Positions 17,949 through 25,320 of a stretch of 42,705 nt of DNA are shown in pieces. A program made the translations under genes and the position numbers. The stretch is from Treponemataceae bacterium. GTDB taxonomy: Bacteria; Spirochaetota; Spirochaetia; Treponematales; Treponemataceae. The notes under the pieces are model-generated. The model searched no databases. It had not been told where the DNA came from and saw only the letters and a program-made list of their open reading frames with translations. Positions within the stretch are counted from its first letter, which is position 1; each line of letters starts with the position of its first letter. The stretch is from NCBI GenBank assembly GCA_024680915.1, contig JAILBN010000032.1:1-42705 (forward strand), written 5' to 3'.

Positions 17949-18380
17949 ATGTCTTTCATGATGCTGGGAATTGCAATTCTATGCGGAAGCCCTTTACTCA
18001 TCCTAATGTGGCTTTTGAACTTAGGATTCGACCATTGGAAACAAGAAAAGGAATATGAAGAGGACATACAGGAATGTGACCGAAACATAGCCCGGATTGA
18101 TGCTGAACTCCGGCATTATGAATTGCTCGACCACATTGACGATTCCATGGACAGGCTCAGGGACAGTATCTGCGACTCCTTGGACCAGGGAAGAGAGGAA
18201 ATCTGCAGCTCAATCATCAAAGCAAATTCTGCCTTAATCAGTCAAAGAGGGACAAAGACTAACACAAGGGTGAGAAGAAAAATAAGCAGGAGGATAGAAA
18301 GAAAGCCAGACGGCAGCATCCGGGGAAAAGAAGAGTATCAGGAGGAATATAAGCAAATCTGTCAGGGTATGATGAACTAA
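17949..18380 (+). CDS. Small membrane-anchored coiled-coil protein, unrecognised
   Basis: Protein of 143 residues that I do not recognise. One hydrophobic segment at about 5-26 (ILCGSPLLILMWLLNLGF) is followed by a long charged, heptad-like region (about 30-95) and a basic tail (RVRRKISRRIERK). This suggests a membrane-anchored coiled coil with a cytoplasmic tail. A very good AAAGGAGG precedes the ATG, and codon use looks normal. It lies between the nitroreductase and flavodoxin genes; function unknown. Confidence 0.7.
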   Translation: MSFMMLGIAILCGSPLLILMWLLNLGFDHWKQEKEYEEDIQECDRNIARIDAELRHYELLDHIDDSMDRLRDSICDSLDQGREEICSSIIKANSALISQRGTKTNTRVRRKISRRIERKPDGSIRGKEEYQEEYKQICQGMMN

Positions 18381-18416
18381 AAAAGAAGGAAAATAACCTT
18401 CAGGTCAGTTTTTTCC

Positions 18417-18471
18417 TTGACATTTTTTTGCTGATAAAATATCATTTAATCACATTTGATTGTATACAATC
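18417..18471 (+). promoter_or_regulatory. Flavodoxin gene promoter and palindrome
   Basis: TTGACA at 18417-18422 and TATCAT at 18440-18445 are 17 nt apart. The perfect palindrome GATTGTATACAATC at 18458-18471 lies just downstream of the expected start, a good position for a repressor. An imperfect hairpin AAGGAAAA/TTTTCCTT (18386-18418) overlaps the -35 box and may end the upstream transcript. Confidence 0.6.
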
Positions 18472-18516
18472 TTTTTGTGTTCAATCACAAAAGAATAAAG
18501 AAAGCCGGAGGAAAAT

Positions 18517-18924
18517 ATGACTTACGCTGTCAGATTCTACACTAAGACAGGAAACACAAAGCGCCTTGCAGAGGCAGTAGCAAAAGAACTGGGTGTTGAA
18601 GCCCTGCCGATTTCGGAGCCAGTAAAGGAGCCCGTGGACATTCTTTTTCTTGGCAATTCTTATTATGCTTTCAATATCGACCCGGAAGTCCGGGACTTCG
18701 TTAAATCCCTTGATAAAAACAAGGTCGGCAAAATTGTCAATTTCGGAACGGCGGCAATGCTCAATTCGACCTATAAGAAGGTAAAGGCTGTCGCGGCAGA
18801 CGTGGGAATAGCCATGGACGAAAAGGAATTCCACTGTAAGGGAGAGTTCATGGGAATCCACAAGGGACGCCCAAATGCGAAAGATCTGGAAGTAGCGGTG
18901 GAATTTACCCGCCAGTATAAATAA
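18517..18924 (+). CDS. Flavodoxin family protein
   Basis: Protein of 135 residues with the flavodoxin start TYAVRFYTKTGNTKRLAEAVAKELG, whose T-x-T-G-N-T loop binds the FMN phosphate. A second strand VDILFLGNSYYAFNID and a GKIVNFGTAA segment complete the fold. It should act as a one- or two-electron carrier in the cytoplasm. CGGAGG precedes the ATG. It is followed by a terminator and then the glutathione peroxidase gene. Confidence 0.88.
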   Translation: MTYAVRFYTKTGNTKRLAEAVAKELGVEALPISEPVKEPVDILFLGNSYYAFNIDPEVRDFVKSLDKNKVGKIVNFGTAAMLNSTYKKVKAVAADVGIAMDEKEFHCKGEFMGIHKGRPNAKDLEVAVEFTRQYK

Positions 18925-18971
18925 TAAAGGCTGATGCTCTGAACGGATGTCTTACAAAGAGGTAAAGCTGT

Positions 18972-18996
18972 AAAATTGCGGCATCGCAATTTTTTT
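18972..18996 (+). terminator. Terminator after the flavodoxin gene
   Basis: AAAATTGCG and CGCAATTTT pair around a GCAT loop, followed by further T residues. Confidence 0.8.
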
Positions 18997-19053
18997 ACGT
19001 TTTTCTATAAAACGCCGTCGGCTCTGACGGTGGTCCCAAAAAGGAGACTCAAT

Positions 19054-19593
19054 ATGATTTATGATTACGAATTAACAACAGGAAAGGGTGAGACAGTAAA
19101 GCTATCGGCATTCAAAGGCAAGGTTATCCTTGTGGTAAATACAGCAACAGGCTGCGGCTTCACTCCCCAGTATGCCCCCATCGAAAAGCTATACAAGGAT
19201 TATCACGATAAGGGACTGGAGATTCTTGATATCCCATGCAACCAATTCGGAGCCCAGACACCAGGCTCAGACGATGAGATTCACGAGTTCTGTACCCTTC
19301 ACTACAACACCACCTTCCCTCAGATGAAAAAATCTGATGTAAACGGTGAGAATGAGCTTCCTCTTTACACCTATCTGAAAGCACAAAAGGGCTTTGAAGG
19401 CTTTGAAGAGCACGAATACAAGGACCTGCTTGAAAAAATGTTCTCAGAGGCAGATCCTGACTGGGCGAAAAAGCCGGACATCAAATGGAACTTCACGAAG
19501 TTCGTCATCGACCGCTCTGGAAATGTAGTAGCCCGCTTCGAGCCGACAGCAGATATGACCAAGGTGGAAGAGTGCATCAAGGCTTTGCTCTAG
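19054..19593 (+). CDS. Glutathione peroxidase (Cys type)
   Basis: Peroxidase of 179 residues. The catalytic site NTATGCGFTPQY carries Cys34 where some relatives have selenocysteine. The tetrad partners are in PCNQFG (Gln64) and in KWNFTKFVID (Trp and Asn). It reduces hydroperoxides, in bacteria usually with thioredoxin rather than glutathione. The start at 19054 has AAAGGAGA upstream; a longer frame to 18976 begins in the terminator region and is rejected. No signal peptide, so it is cytoplasmic. Confidence 0.94.
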   Translation: MIYDYELTTGKGETVKLSAFKGKVILVVNTATGCGFTPQYAPIEKLYKDYHDKGLEILDIPCNQFGAQTPGSDDEIHEFCTLHYNTTFPQMKKSDVNGENELPLYTYLKAQKGFEGFEEHEYKDLLEKMFSEADPDWAKKPDIKWNFTKFVIDRSGNVVARFEPTADMTKVEECIKALL

Positions 19594-19603
19594 GCAATCT
19601 AAC

Positions 19604-20155
19604 CTACTTCGCGCAGTTCTTTTTATGGGCCTTGATTTTCTTCATGGCCCAGGCATAATGGCTTGAGGTGTTGCTTACACAGTAGTCACCGAGAGCCGCA
19701 TTCCCGGTCCAGGCAAAATGCTTTGGCATAAAGAGCTCCTCGTTCGAGTAGCTTTCAATCAGCTTCATGGTGGCGGCATGACTTTCGGCGAACATTTTTC
19801 TTGCGTCTTCCAGGGAGGTTGACTGATGACGCTCCCAAAGCATCTGGTTCATGGCTCCGTAGGTTTTCCAGCTGTATTCTGCAGGCAGAAAGGCGATGGC
19901 TGATTTCTTATCGCTTACGCCCTTGTTGTTCTTGGGGAACTTCAGCAAAAGCTGGTGCCATTCATAAAGATGAATAAGCAGATCACGAACGTTTTTATCG
20001 CGGCTCCAGTGGGCTTCTTTTTTACTGGGCTGGTCTGAAAAATCAAAGGGAGTATTGAGCTCCTTTTCAGAAAGTCCGTCAATCATTTTAATCAGTGCCT
20101 CATAGTTTTCTTTTGCGGCCGCTAAAAGGTCGTCTTTAGTTTTTGGTCTTGGCAT
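19604..20155 (-). CDS. ClbS/DfsB family four-helix bundle protein
   Basis: Protein of 183 residues resembling the ClbS/DfsB group of DinB-like four-helix bundles: MPRPKTKDDLLAAAKENYEALIKMID, then VRDLLIHLYEWHQLLL and a late YCVSNTSSHYAWAMKKIK. ClbS itself protects against the genotoxin colibactin; most relatives are uncharacterised. AAGGAG precedes the ATG. The promoter, 80 nt upstream, carries the WYL-regulon palindrome. The last eight residues AHKKNCAK are identical to the end of the DUF3781 protein at 20683. Confidence 0.85.
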   Translation of the reverse strand: MPRPKTKDDLLAAAKENYEALIKMIDGLSEKELNTPFDFSDQPSKKEAHWSRDKNVRDLLIHLYEWHQLLLKFPKNNKGVSDKKSAIAFLPAEYSWKTYGAMNQMLWERHQSTSLEDARKMFAESHAATMKLIESYSNEELFMPKHFAWTGNAALGDYCVSNTSSHYAWAMKKIKAHKKNCAK

Positions 20156-20233
20156 TTGTCAACTCCTTGGAAGATTTACGGGGCACCTTTCTGTCGGCAG
20201 GCAGGTTACCCGACAATCTCATTTTCTATGAAC

Positions 20234-20270
20234 AGTATAGCAGTAAAAATATGACAAGAGTGTGTCATAT
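20234..20270 (-). promoter_or_regulatory. WYL-regulon operator and promoter, copy 2 (ClbS/DfsB gene)
   Basis: A perfect palindrome ATATGACA-N6-TGTCATAT lies at 20249-20270. TATACT (20239-20234) follows at 9 nt on the minus strand with an upstream TG. The leader is about 75 nt long, unlike the leaderless members of this set. Confidence 0.75.
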
Positions 20271-20320
20271 TTAGACAAAAAACGTCTTAGCTATATGGTG
20301 GCGAAAAAGTTATAAATAAG

Positions 20321-20521
20321 CTTGCGGATAATCTGGACCCTTCCTGTATTTCATCTATTCCCTGGGTGGAATTTCTTGCTGGGATAAAAATCCTTGCAGA
20401 AGGTAAAAGACAAGACTTCCCTGCCCTTTGTTTTAATGGTTGCCTCAATTGCCATTGCTAATAATATGATTCTAGTTACGAGGAATCCTTCTGTTTTTAG
20501 AGATATAGCAGAAAACTCCAA
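20321..20521 (+). pseudogene. VapC-type PIN-domain toxin remnant
   Basis: Two frames together read like a VapC toxin. The first frame gives LADNLDPSCISSIPWVEFLAG near the normal PIN mid-region. The second frame gives MVASIAIANNMILVTRNPSVFRDI, the typical C-terminal end. The N-terminus with its first catalytic Asp is missing and a frameshift separates the two parts near 20400. No matching antitoxin is present. The gene is dead. Confidence 0.65.
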
Positions 20522-20527
20522 ATCAGC

Positions 20528-20640
20528 AGGGCGTTCCCCCCTTCCTTCCAGTCAGGGGGTCGGCGCTTCCAGGCTCCACTACGTTCGGTGCTTGCGCACG
20601 GGCTACGCCCCCTTCCAGCGCCTAACGCAGGTTTAAGCAA
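20528..20640. repeat. GC-rich intergenic element
   Basis: A GC-rich stretch with GGCGCTTCCAGGCTCC and CGGGCTACGCCC inside an otherwise AT-richer context. Similar GC-rich patches lie at about 40525-40640 and 42160-42345. It probably belongs to a dispersed intergenic repeat family, but I cannot align the copies confidently. Confidence 0.35.
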
Positions 20641-20682
20641 GAACACAAACGGAAGCCAGCTTCCGCTGTAGACAATTCTCCC

Positions 20683-20988
20683 CTACTTCGCGCAGTTCTT
20701 TTTGTGAGCTGTGATAATAGTATAAGAATAAGCATTAACCGTGATGACAGCCCCTTCGATGCTGACGTACCAGTTTTTCCCCTTTCGCGTGATTTGTGCC
20801 TCCGGTGACTGGATTTTTTCCTTACACCAGGCAACGATGTCTATAATCTCTGGGCCAAGGGAGAGGTTGTGGCGTATGCGTTCTATTCCCATTGGAGTTG
20901 TGTGAAGGTGGTTTAGATTTTGTAAAAGAGCATTAACTTGTACCAAAGGTGTGTTTCTGGGTTTCATTTGAGAGTCCATGGGTGACAT
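20683..20988 (-). CDS. DUF3781 family protein
   Basis: Small protein of about 101 residues. The stretch LHTTPMGIERIRHNL, then WCKEKIQSPEAQITRKGKN with WYVSIEGAVITVNAYSYTIITAHK, matches my memory of DUF3781. The function is unknown. ATG 20988 is chosen; a GTG at 21000 would overlap the GyrI-like gene by 8 nt and is also possible. It is the second gene of an operon with the GyrI-like gene under WYL-operator copy 3. Its last eight residues AHKKNCAK are shared with the ClbS/DfsB protein 1 kb away. Confidence 0.75.
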   Translation of the reverse strand: MSPMDSQMKPRNTPLVQVNALLQNLNHLHTTPMGIERIRHNLSLGPEIIDIVAWCKEKIQSPEAQITRKGKNWYVSIEGAVITVNAYSYTIITAHKKNCAK

Positions 20989-20992
20989 TTTA

Positions 20993-21640
20993 TTATACAC
21001 CCTTCCTTACCGGATGGCGAATTACTGTTTTAAGCTTTTCAGCCGGAGTTTTTCTCGGGTCACTTAAATAGATCTCATGATGAAGTCTTGTGGCAGAAAA
21101 GTCCAGCTGCCAGCCTTCTTGTGCAGCAAAATCGTGCATGGCCTTTACGGAAGCAGGTTCGTCGTCGTATGAGCCGATATGCATAATCTGTACGCAGAGG
21201 CCTTCTTCAAGTGTGAAGAGCTCTGCCCTGGAACAGTCTAAGCCCTTTTTTACGCCCGCTCTTTCTTTGGCCCAGTCAAAATCCTTTTGTGTAACAAAAT
21301 CTGGTAAACGGATAGCAGAAATCCACTTGAGAGAAGATTTATCTGAATAGTCAAAGCCTGCGGCAAGAGCACCATCTTTCTCCTGCCACCAGAAGCCCTC
21401 AAGCGGAGGAACGACATAGTTGAAATAGCCTTCAATACGATGGTCGCCCATTTTGCTCATTTTCAGTGTATAAGAAACACCGTATAGCACGGCGACTGCC
21501 GTCTTGTACTCGCCGTCTTCATCGTTGGGATTGCCTTTGCCCCTCACAGCGACAAACTGCATTTTGGGCACAGTCACAAGCTGAGGTTTCTTGGACGGAA
21601 GATAAAAGTCCTTGAATTCTTTTTTGTAGTCAGAAGCCAT
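20993..21640 (-). CDS. GyrI-like small-molecule-binding domain protein
   Basis: Protein of 215 residues of the stand-alone GyrI-like type: PQLVTVPKMQFVAVRGKGNPN at the start, a YKTAVAVLYGVSYTLK helix, FNYVVPPLEGFWW, and EEGLCVQIMHIGSYDDEPASV. Such proteins bind or hydrolyse small hydrophobic or cationic compounds. GGAG precedes the ATG. Just upstream is a truncated copy of the DUF6434 gene whose stop overlaps this start, and beyond that WYL-operator copy 3. Confidence 0.88.
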   Translation of the reverse strand: MASDYKKEFKDFYLPSKKPQLVTVPKMQFVAVRGKGNPNDEDGEYKTAVAVLYGVSYTLKMSKMGDHRIEGYFNYVVPPLEGFWWQEKDGALAAGFDYSDKSSLKWISAIRLPDFVTQKDFDWAKERAGVKKGLDCSRAELFTLEEGLCVQIMHIGSYDDEPASVKAMHDFAAQEGWQLDFSATRLHHEIYLSDPRKTPAEKLKTVIRHPVRKGV

Positions 21641-21758
21641 TTAATTCTCCTTTGAATTCTTCCAACAATTCGTGTTTGTAGACTTTCTCCCTTGTAGACT
21701 GGCGCACCTCCTTCCACAAGGCCACCGCTGCCTTAAGCTTGTCAGGAAAGCTGGCAGT
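21630..21758 (-). pseudogene. C-terminal remnant of a DUF6434 (SAP domain) gene
   Basis: The minus strand encodes SFPDKLKAAVALWKEVRQST and then KVYKHELLEEFKGELNGF before a stop at 21632-21630. The first 37 residues are nearly identical to the end of the complete gene at 23111-23719, and the DNA is about 90% identical over 110 nt. The rest of the gene is missing, so operator copy 3 now sits directly before this stump and drives the GyrI-like gene. Confidence 0.8.
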
Positions 21759-21775
21759 GCTTTCTTTATATGCTG

Positions 21776-21812
21776 ATTGTATCAGTACAAATATGACAAG
21801 AGTCTGTCATAT
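21776..21812 (-). promoter_or_regulatory. WYL-regulon operator and promoter, copy 3 (GyrI-DUF3781 operon)
   Basis: A perfect palindrome ATATGACA-N6-TGTCATAT lies at 21791-21812. TACAAT (21781-21776) follows at 9 nt on the minus strand with an upstream TG. The first sequence transcribed is the truncated DUF6434 stump. Confidence 0.75.
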
Positions 21813-21859
21813 TTAATTTTGTAGGCAATGGACGAAAGCAGGAAGAAGCCACAGTGGAC

Positions 21860-23056
21860 TCCGCACAGGCCTCAGCCTCGGGGCAGACCCCAGACTACGG
21901 ACGAAATGATCAAAAATTGCGATTTCATCCGTAAAAACTGTGGAGAAAGGTCTGAGAAATGACGCCTCAGCCTCGGGGCAGACCCCAGATTACGGACGAA
22001 ATAATCAAAAATTGCGATTTAGTCCGTAAAGATGCACAGAAAAAGGCTCTGGACGTTGCCTCAAGACCCTCTAGGGAAGCTTGGGTTACGGACAAAATGC
22101 TCAAATATTACGATTTCGTCCGTAAAAACTGTGGAGAAAGGTCTGAGAAATGACGCCTCAGCCTCGGCACAGCCCCCAGACTACGGACGAAATGATCAAA
22201 AACAGCGTTTTCGTCCGTAAAAACTGTGGAGAAAGGCCTGAGAAATGACGCCTCAGCCTCGGGGCAGACCCCAGACTACGGACGAAATGATCAAAAATTG
22301 CGATTTCGTCCGTAAAGATGCACAAAAAAGGGCTCCGGACGTTGCCTCAAGAACCTCTAGGGAAGCTTGGGTTACGGACAAAATACTCAAAAACAGCGAT
22401 TTCGTCCGTAAAAACTGTGGAGAAAGGCCTGAGAAATGACGCCTCAGCCTCGGGGCAGCCCCCAGACTACGGACGAAATGATCAAAAATTGCGATTTCGT
22501 CCGTAAAAACTGTGGAGAAAGGCCTGAGAAATGACGCTTCAGCCTCAGGGCAAGACCAAGACTACGGACGAAATGCTCAAATATTACGATTTCGTCCGTA
22601 AAAACTGTGGAGAAAAGGGCTCCGGACGTTGCCTCAAGAACCTCTAGGGAAGCTTGGGTTACGGACGAAATGATCAAAAATTGCGTTTTAGTCCGTAAAG
22701 ATGCACAAAAAAGGGCTCTGGACGTTGCCTCAAGACCCTCTAGGGAAACTTGGGTTACGGACGAAATGCTCAAAAATTGTGATTTCGTCCGTAAAAACAG
22801 TGGAGAAAGGTCTGAGAAATGACGCCTCAGCCTCGGCACAGCCCCCAGACTACGGACGAAATGCTCAAAAATTGCGATTTAGTCCGTAAAAACTGTGGAG
22901 AAAGGCCTGAGAAATGACGCTTCAGTCTCAGGGCAAGACCAAGACTACGGACGAAATGATCAAAAATTGCGATTTCGTCCGTAAAGATGCACAGAAAAGG
23001 GCTCCGGACGTTGCATCAAGAACCTCTAGGGAAGCTTGGGTTACGGACGAAATGCT
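21860..23056. repeat. Satellite-like array of 12 hairpin repeats (array 1)
   Basis: Twelve inverted repeats begin at 21896, 21991, 22087, 22182, 22277, 22373, 22468, 22563, 22660, 22756, 22851 and 22946, with a half copy at 23042. Each has arms TACGGACGAAAT and ATTTCGTCCGTA around a 14-nt centre. Period is 95-97 bp. Two kinds of spacer alternate: type A (AACTGTGGAGAAAGG start) and type B (GATGCACA start, with GGACGTTGCCTCAAGA). The order is A B A A B A A (A/B hybrid) B A A B, a higher-order unit of three. Each type A spacer contains ATGA overlapping a stop and start, creating a series of 62-71-codon frames that look incidental. Confidence 0.95.
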
Positions 23057-23110
23057 GGAACATGCTGCAAAAGTCTCTGCTCTGGTGAGATTTTGCATAC
23101 TACAATCGGG

Positions 23111-23719
23111 TCACAAGGATGCTTTGAATTCTTCCAATAATTCGTGTCTGTAGACTTTCTTCCTTGTAGACTGGCGCACCTCCTTCCACAGGGCCGCCGC
23201 AGCCTTAAGCTTGTCAGGAAAGCTGGCCGTGGCAGGATCAGCACAAAAATCCTTTACGAACTGATTCCACTGAAGGGAGCTTTTGTCGTATTTTGCATAG
23301 GTCCTTTCTCCATAGAAAACCTCCAGAAGGTCCCCCAGGGCAAAGCTTGTATCTCCGTTTTCCTTGACTTTACGGACTGTGGCCACCATATCCACATTGA
23401 ACTTGAAATTCCTGATTCCAGTCTGAGTCGAGAAAAAAGCCCTGAAGCGCTGACTGAAACAGAAGCCGCATTCAAGCAGGCCTGACTGGAGGGTTAGAGG
23501 TCCTTCAACCGCTTTTGCAGGCAAAGGCTGCCTCCTTCTCTTCTCTTTCACTCTATTGCCTTTAAAATATTCCTCAATAACATGATTGAGTTCTGCCTTC
23601 ATCCCCAGGGCATCAAGCCCCAATCTGCGGCATATTTTCTGCAGCTCATCCCGGTACCAGTAATATCTGGAGAATTCCTGGAAGCTTTTTATTTCATCAA
23701 AGCGAGGTCGTCTTTCCAT
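23111..23719 (-). CDS. SAP domain protein of the DUF6434 type
   Basis: Protein of 202 residues. The N-terminal part (about 8-55, FDEIKSFQEFSRYYWYRDEL then LCRRLGL-type helix and KAELNHVIEEYFKG) is a SAP-like DNA/RNA-binding helix pair. The C-terminal half (LLECGFCFSQRFRAFFSTQT onward) matches my memory of DUF6434. Function unknown. There is no ribosome binding site. The -10 box ends 6 nt before the ATG, so the message is probably leaderless. Its 3' end is duplicated as a stump at 21630-21758 across the repeat array. Confidence 0.8.
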   Translation of the reverse strand: MERRPRFDEIKSFQEFSRYYWYRDELQKICRRLGLDALGMKAELNHVIEEYFKGNRVKEKRRRQPLPAKAVEGPLTLQSGLLECGFCFSQRFRAFFSTQTGIRNFKFNVDMVATVRKVKENGDTSFALGDLLEVFYGERTYAKYDKSSLQWNQFVKDFCADPATASFPDKLKAAAALWKEVRQSTRKKVYRHELLEEFKASL

Positions 23720-23725
23720 AGCAGG

Positions 23726-23762
23726 AGGATATCAGAGAAAACATGACAAGATGGTGTCATAT
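23726..23762 (-). promoter_or_regulatory. WYL-regulon operator and promoter, copy 4 (DUF6434 gene)
   Basis: ACATGACA-N6-TGTCATAT lies at 23741-23762, one mismatch from the perfect palindrome. TATCCT (23731-23726) follows at 9 nt on the minus strand, with an upstream TG, and ends 6 nt before the start codon. Confidence 0.75.
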
Positions 23763-23929
23763 TTAAAAGCGGAGGAGCATCTTTGCGTCAGCGCTGTGGA
23801 GGGCGTAAGGCCACCGCAGGCTGAACTTGCTTCAGCCGAGGAGGCTGGAGGTGGTGCGGAGCACCTTACCGGAACCCGGAACATAGCGACCGGAAAAGGC
23901 CTTGTGTCTTTTCCGGGGACGCCCTTGTT

Positions 23930-25231
23930 TTAATCCTTGTAAAGATTCGTTACGGATTTTGAAAGCTCGATTATGGTCTCGCGGATTTTCTTGGGAGACA
24001 GGATTTTTATCTGGGGGCCGAAACCTAAAAGCAGCTCGCACAGCCAGGGGCTTTCAGGTGCGGTGAAGGTGGCGGTCAGGCTGCCGTCCTTGTGGGTAAC
24101 AAGCTGGGAGCAGATAAAGGAATCCAGCAGGTAAGGGATTTTTTCCTTGGCAACCCTGGCTTTAATCTTTAACAGGGGAAAGCTTTTGGTGGAGGAAGCT
24201 GCCGCGCCTTGTGCAGAGCTTGCCGGCTGAGAAATTGTGGCGGACGCCACCGGATCAGCGACTGTGGCGGGGCTCCTCAACTCTTTCGTGGCAGAGTTCG
24301 CCAGCTTTGTAGCGGAAGCCGCAGGCTCTGTAACTGAAGGCTCTTTCGTGGCAGGGCTCGCCGGCATACGACCCTGACCAGAGCTTGCAGACTTTGTGGC
24401 GTAAGCGGCCGAGTCTTTTTTGCTGGGGTCCGCACAATTTTGCCTCTGAGCAGGGCTCGCAGACTTTGTGGCGTAAGCGGCCGAGTCTTGTGAAGGGGCC
24501 GTCGTTTTTTGGGTGGTAGTAGCCGGCTCTGTAACCGGAACGGTCTGAGTTTCTTGAGGCGCCATGGTGGCCAGAGTTTTCTGCGGTGCAGCGGGTTTTG
24601 GGATCGTTGCTGTACGTCCTGTCATCTGGACATTTCGCATTCTGGTCAGCTTGAAGTACCTTTGAGCCTGGCGGGTCGTGCACCAGCCCCAAAGATACCA
24701 GGCCTGACCTCGGAATATCAGCTTCCAGGGGTGGATGATTCTCTTTTCACTTCTGCCGTCGCCAGTGAAGTAGTCAAAGCTGACCTGGCGTTTTTTCAGG
24801 ATTGAATCCCGCAGCAGGGAAAAAAGGTTACGGACCTCAGAGCCTTCCGGGCTCCAGGGAGCAAAGTCCACCTGCAGCCAGTCCGCATCGGATGTAACAA
24901 GGTGGGAAAGTTTTTCCACAGCCTTGCTGTTTGCATCTGGCAGTGAGGAGGGATTGCCTGAAAGGGCATTCAGTGCCTTCAAGCTGGAAAGTATGGCCAG
25001 CCTTTCATCTTCGGACAGAAGGGTATTGTCCATGGAATATTTCTCGGAGATTGCTATACCCCCGCCCCTTCCCTTCAAGGAATAAAGAGGGATTCCAGAA
25101 AGGCTCAAGGCCTCCACCCAGCGGTAAATAGTCCTCACGCTGACACCGAAACGCTGGGCCATGGCCTTTGCGGTCACCTGCTTCTTACCAATCAGGACAT
25201 AGACGAACTCGAACAACTGATCTATCTGCAT
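23930..25231 (-). CDS. WYL domain transcriptional regulator (YafY-like) with low-complexity insert
   Basis: Regulator of 433 residues. An N-terminal winged HTH (VTAKAMAQRFGVSVRTIYRWVEAL at 19-42) leads to a WYL domain at about 136-200, whose signature appears as GQAWYLWGWC near 175. A C-terminal WCX-type domain spans about 341-433. Between WYL and WCX lies an insert of about 135 residues rich in Ala, Thr, Ser and Pro with the repeated unit DSAAYATKSAS. Relatives are about 300 residues and lack it. WYL proteins sense ligands, often nucleotides or nucleic acid. The gene has no ribosome binding site and begins next to its own -10 box. It is the likely binder of the five palindromes in this window. 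Confidence 0.88.
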   Translation of the reverse strand: MQIDQLFEFVYVLIGKKQVTAKAMAQRFGVSVRTIYRWVEALSLSGIPLYSLKGRGGGIAISEKYSMDNTLLSEDERLAILSSLKALNALSGNPSSLPDANSKAVEKLSHLVTSDADWLQVDFAPWSPEGSEVRNLFSLLRDSILKKRQVSFDYFTGDGRSEKRIIHPWKLIFRGQAWYLWGWCTTRQAQRYFKLTRMRNVQMTGRTATIPKPAAPQKTLATMAPQETQTVPVTEPATTTQKTTAPSQDSAAYATKSASPAQRQNCADPSKKDSAAYATKSASSGQGRMPASPATKEPSVTEPAASATKLANSATKELRSPATVADPVASATISQPASSAQGAAASSTKSFPLLKIKARVAKEKIPYLLDSFICSQLVTHKDGSLTATFTAPESPWLCELLLGFGPQIKILSPKKIRETIIELSKSVTNLYKD

Positions 25232-25238
25232 GCTTCAT

Positions 25239-25273
25239 ATTATAGCAGAAAATATGACAATCGGCTGTCATGT
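25239..25273 (-). promoter_or_regulatory. WYL-regulon operator and promoter, copy 5 (WYL regulator itself)
   Basis: ATATGACA-N6-TGTCATGT lies at 25252-25273, one mismatch from perfect. TATAAT (25244-25239) follows at 7 nt with TGC before it; TAATAT two bases later keeps the 9-nt spacing of the other copies. The start codon is 7 nt after TATAAT. Confidence 0.75.
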
Positions 25274-25320
25274 TTTTTATGCCTGTGTGTGTGGGGAGAC
25301 CTGAAGGATTTTACAGAATC

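Noticed and set aside
21860-23056. CRISPR array
   Set aside because: The spacers are not unique; they are two repeated types. The hairpin units are longer than typical repeats and no cas gene is near.
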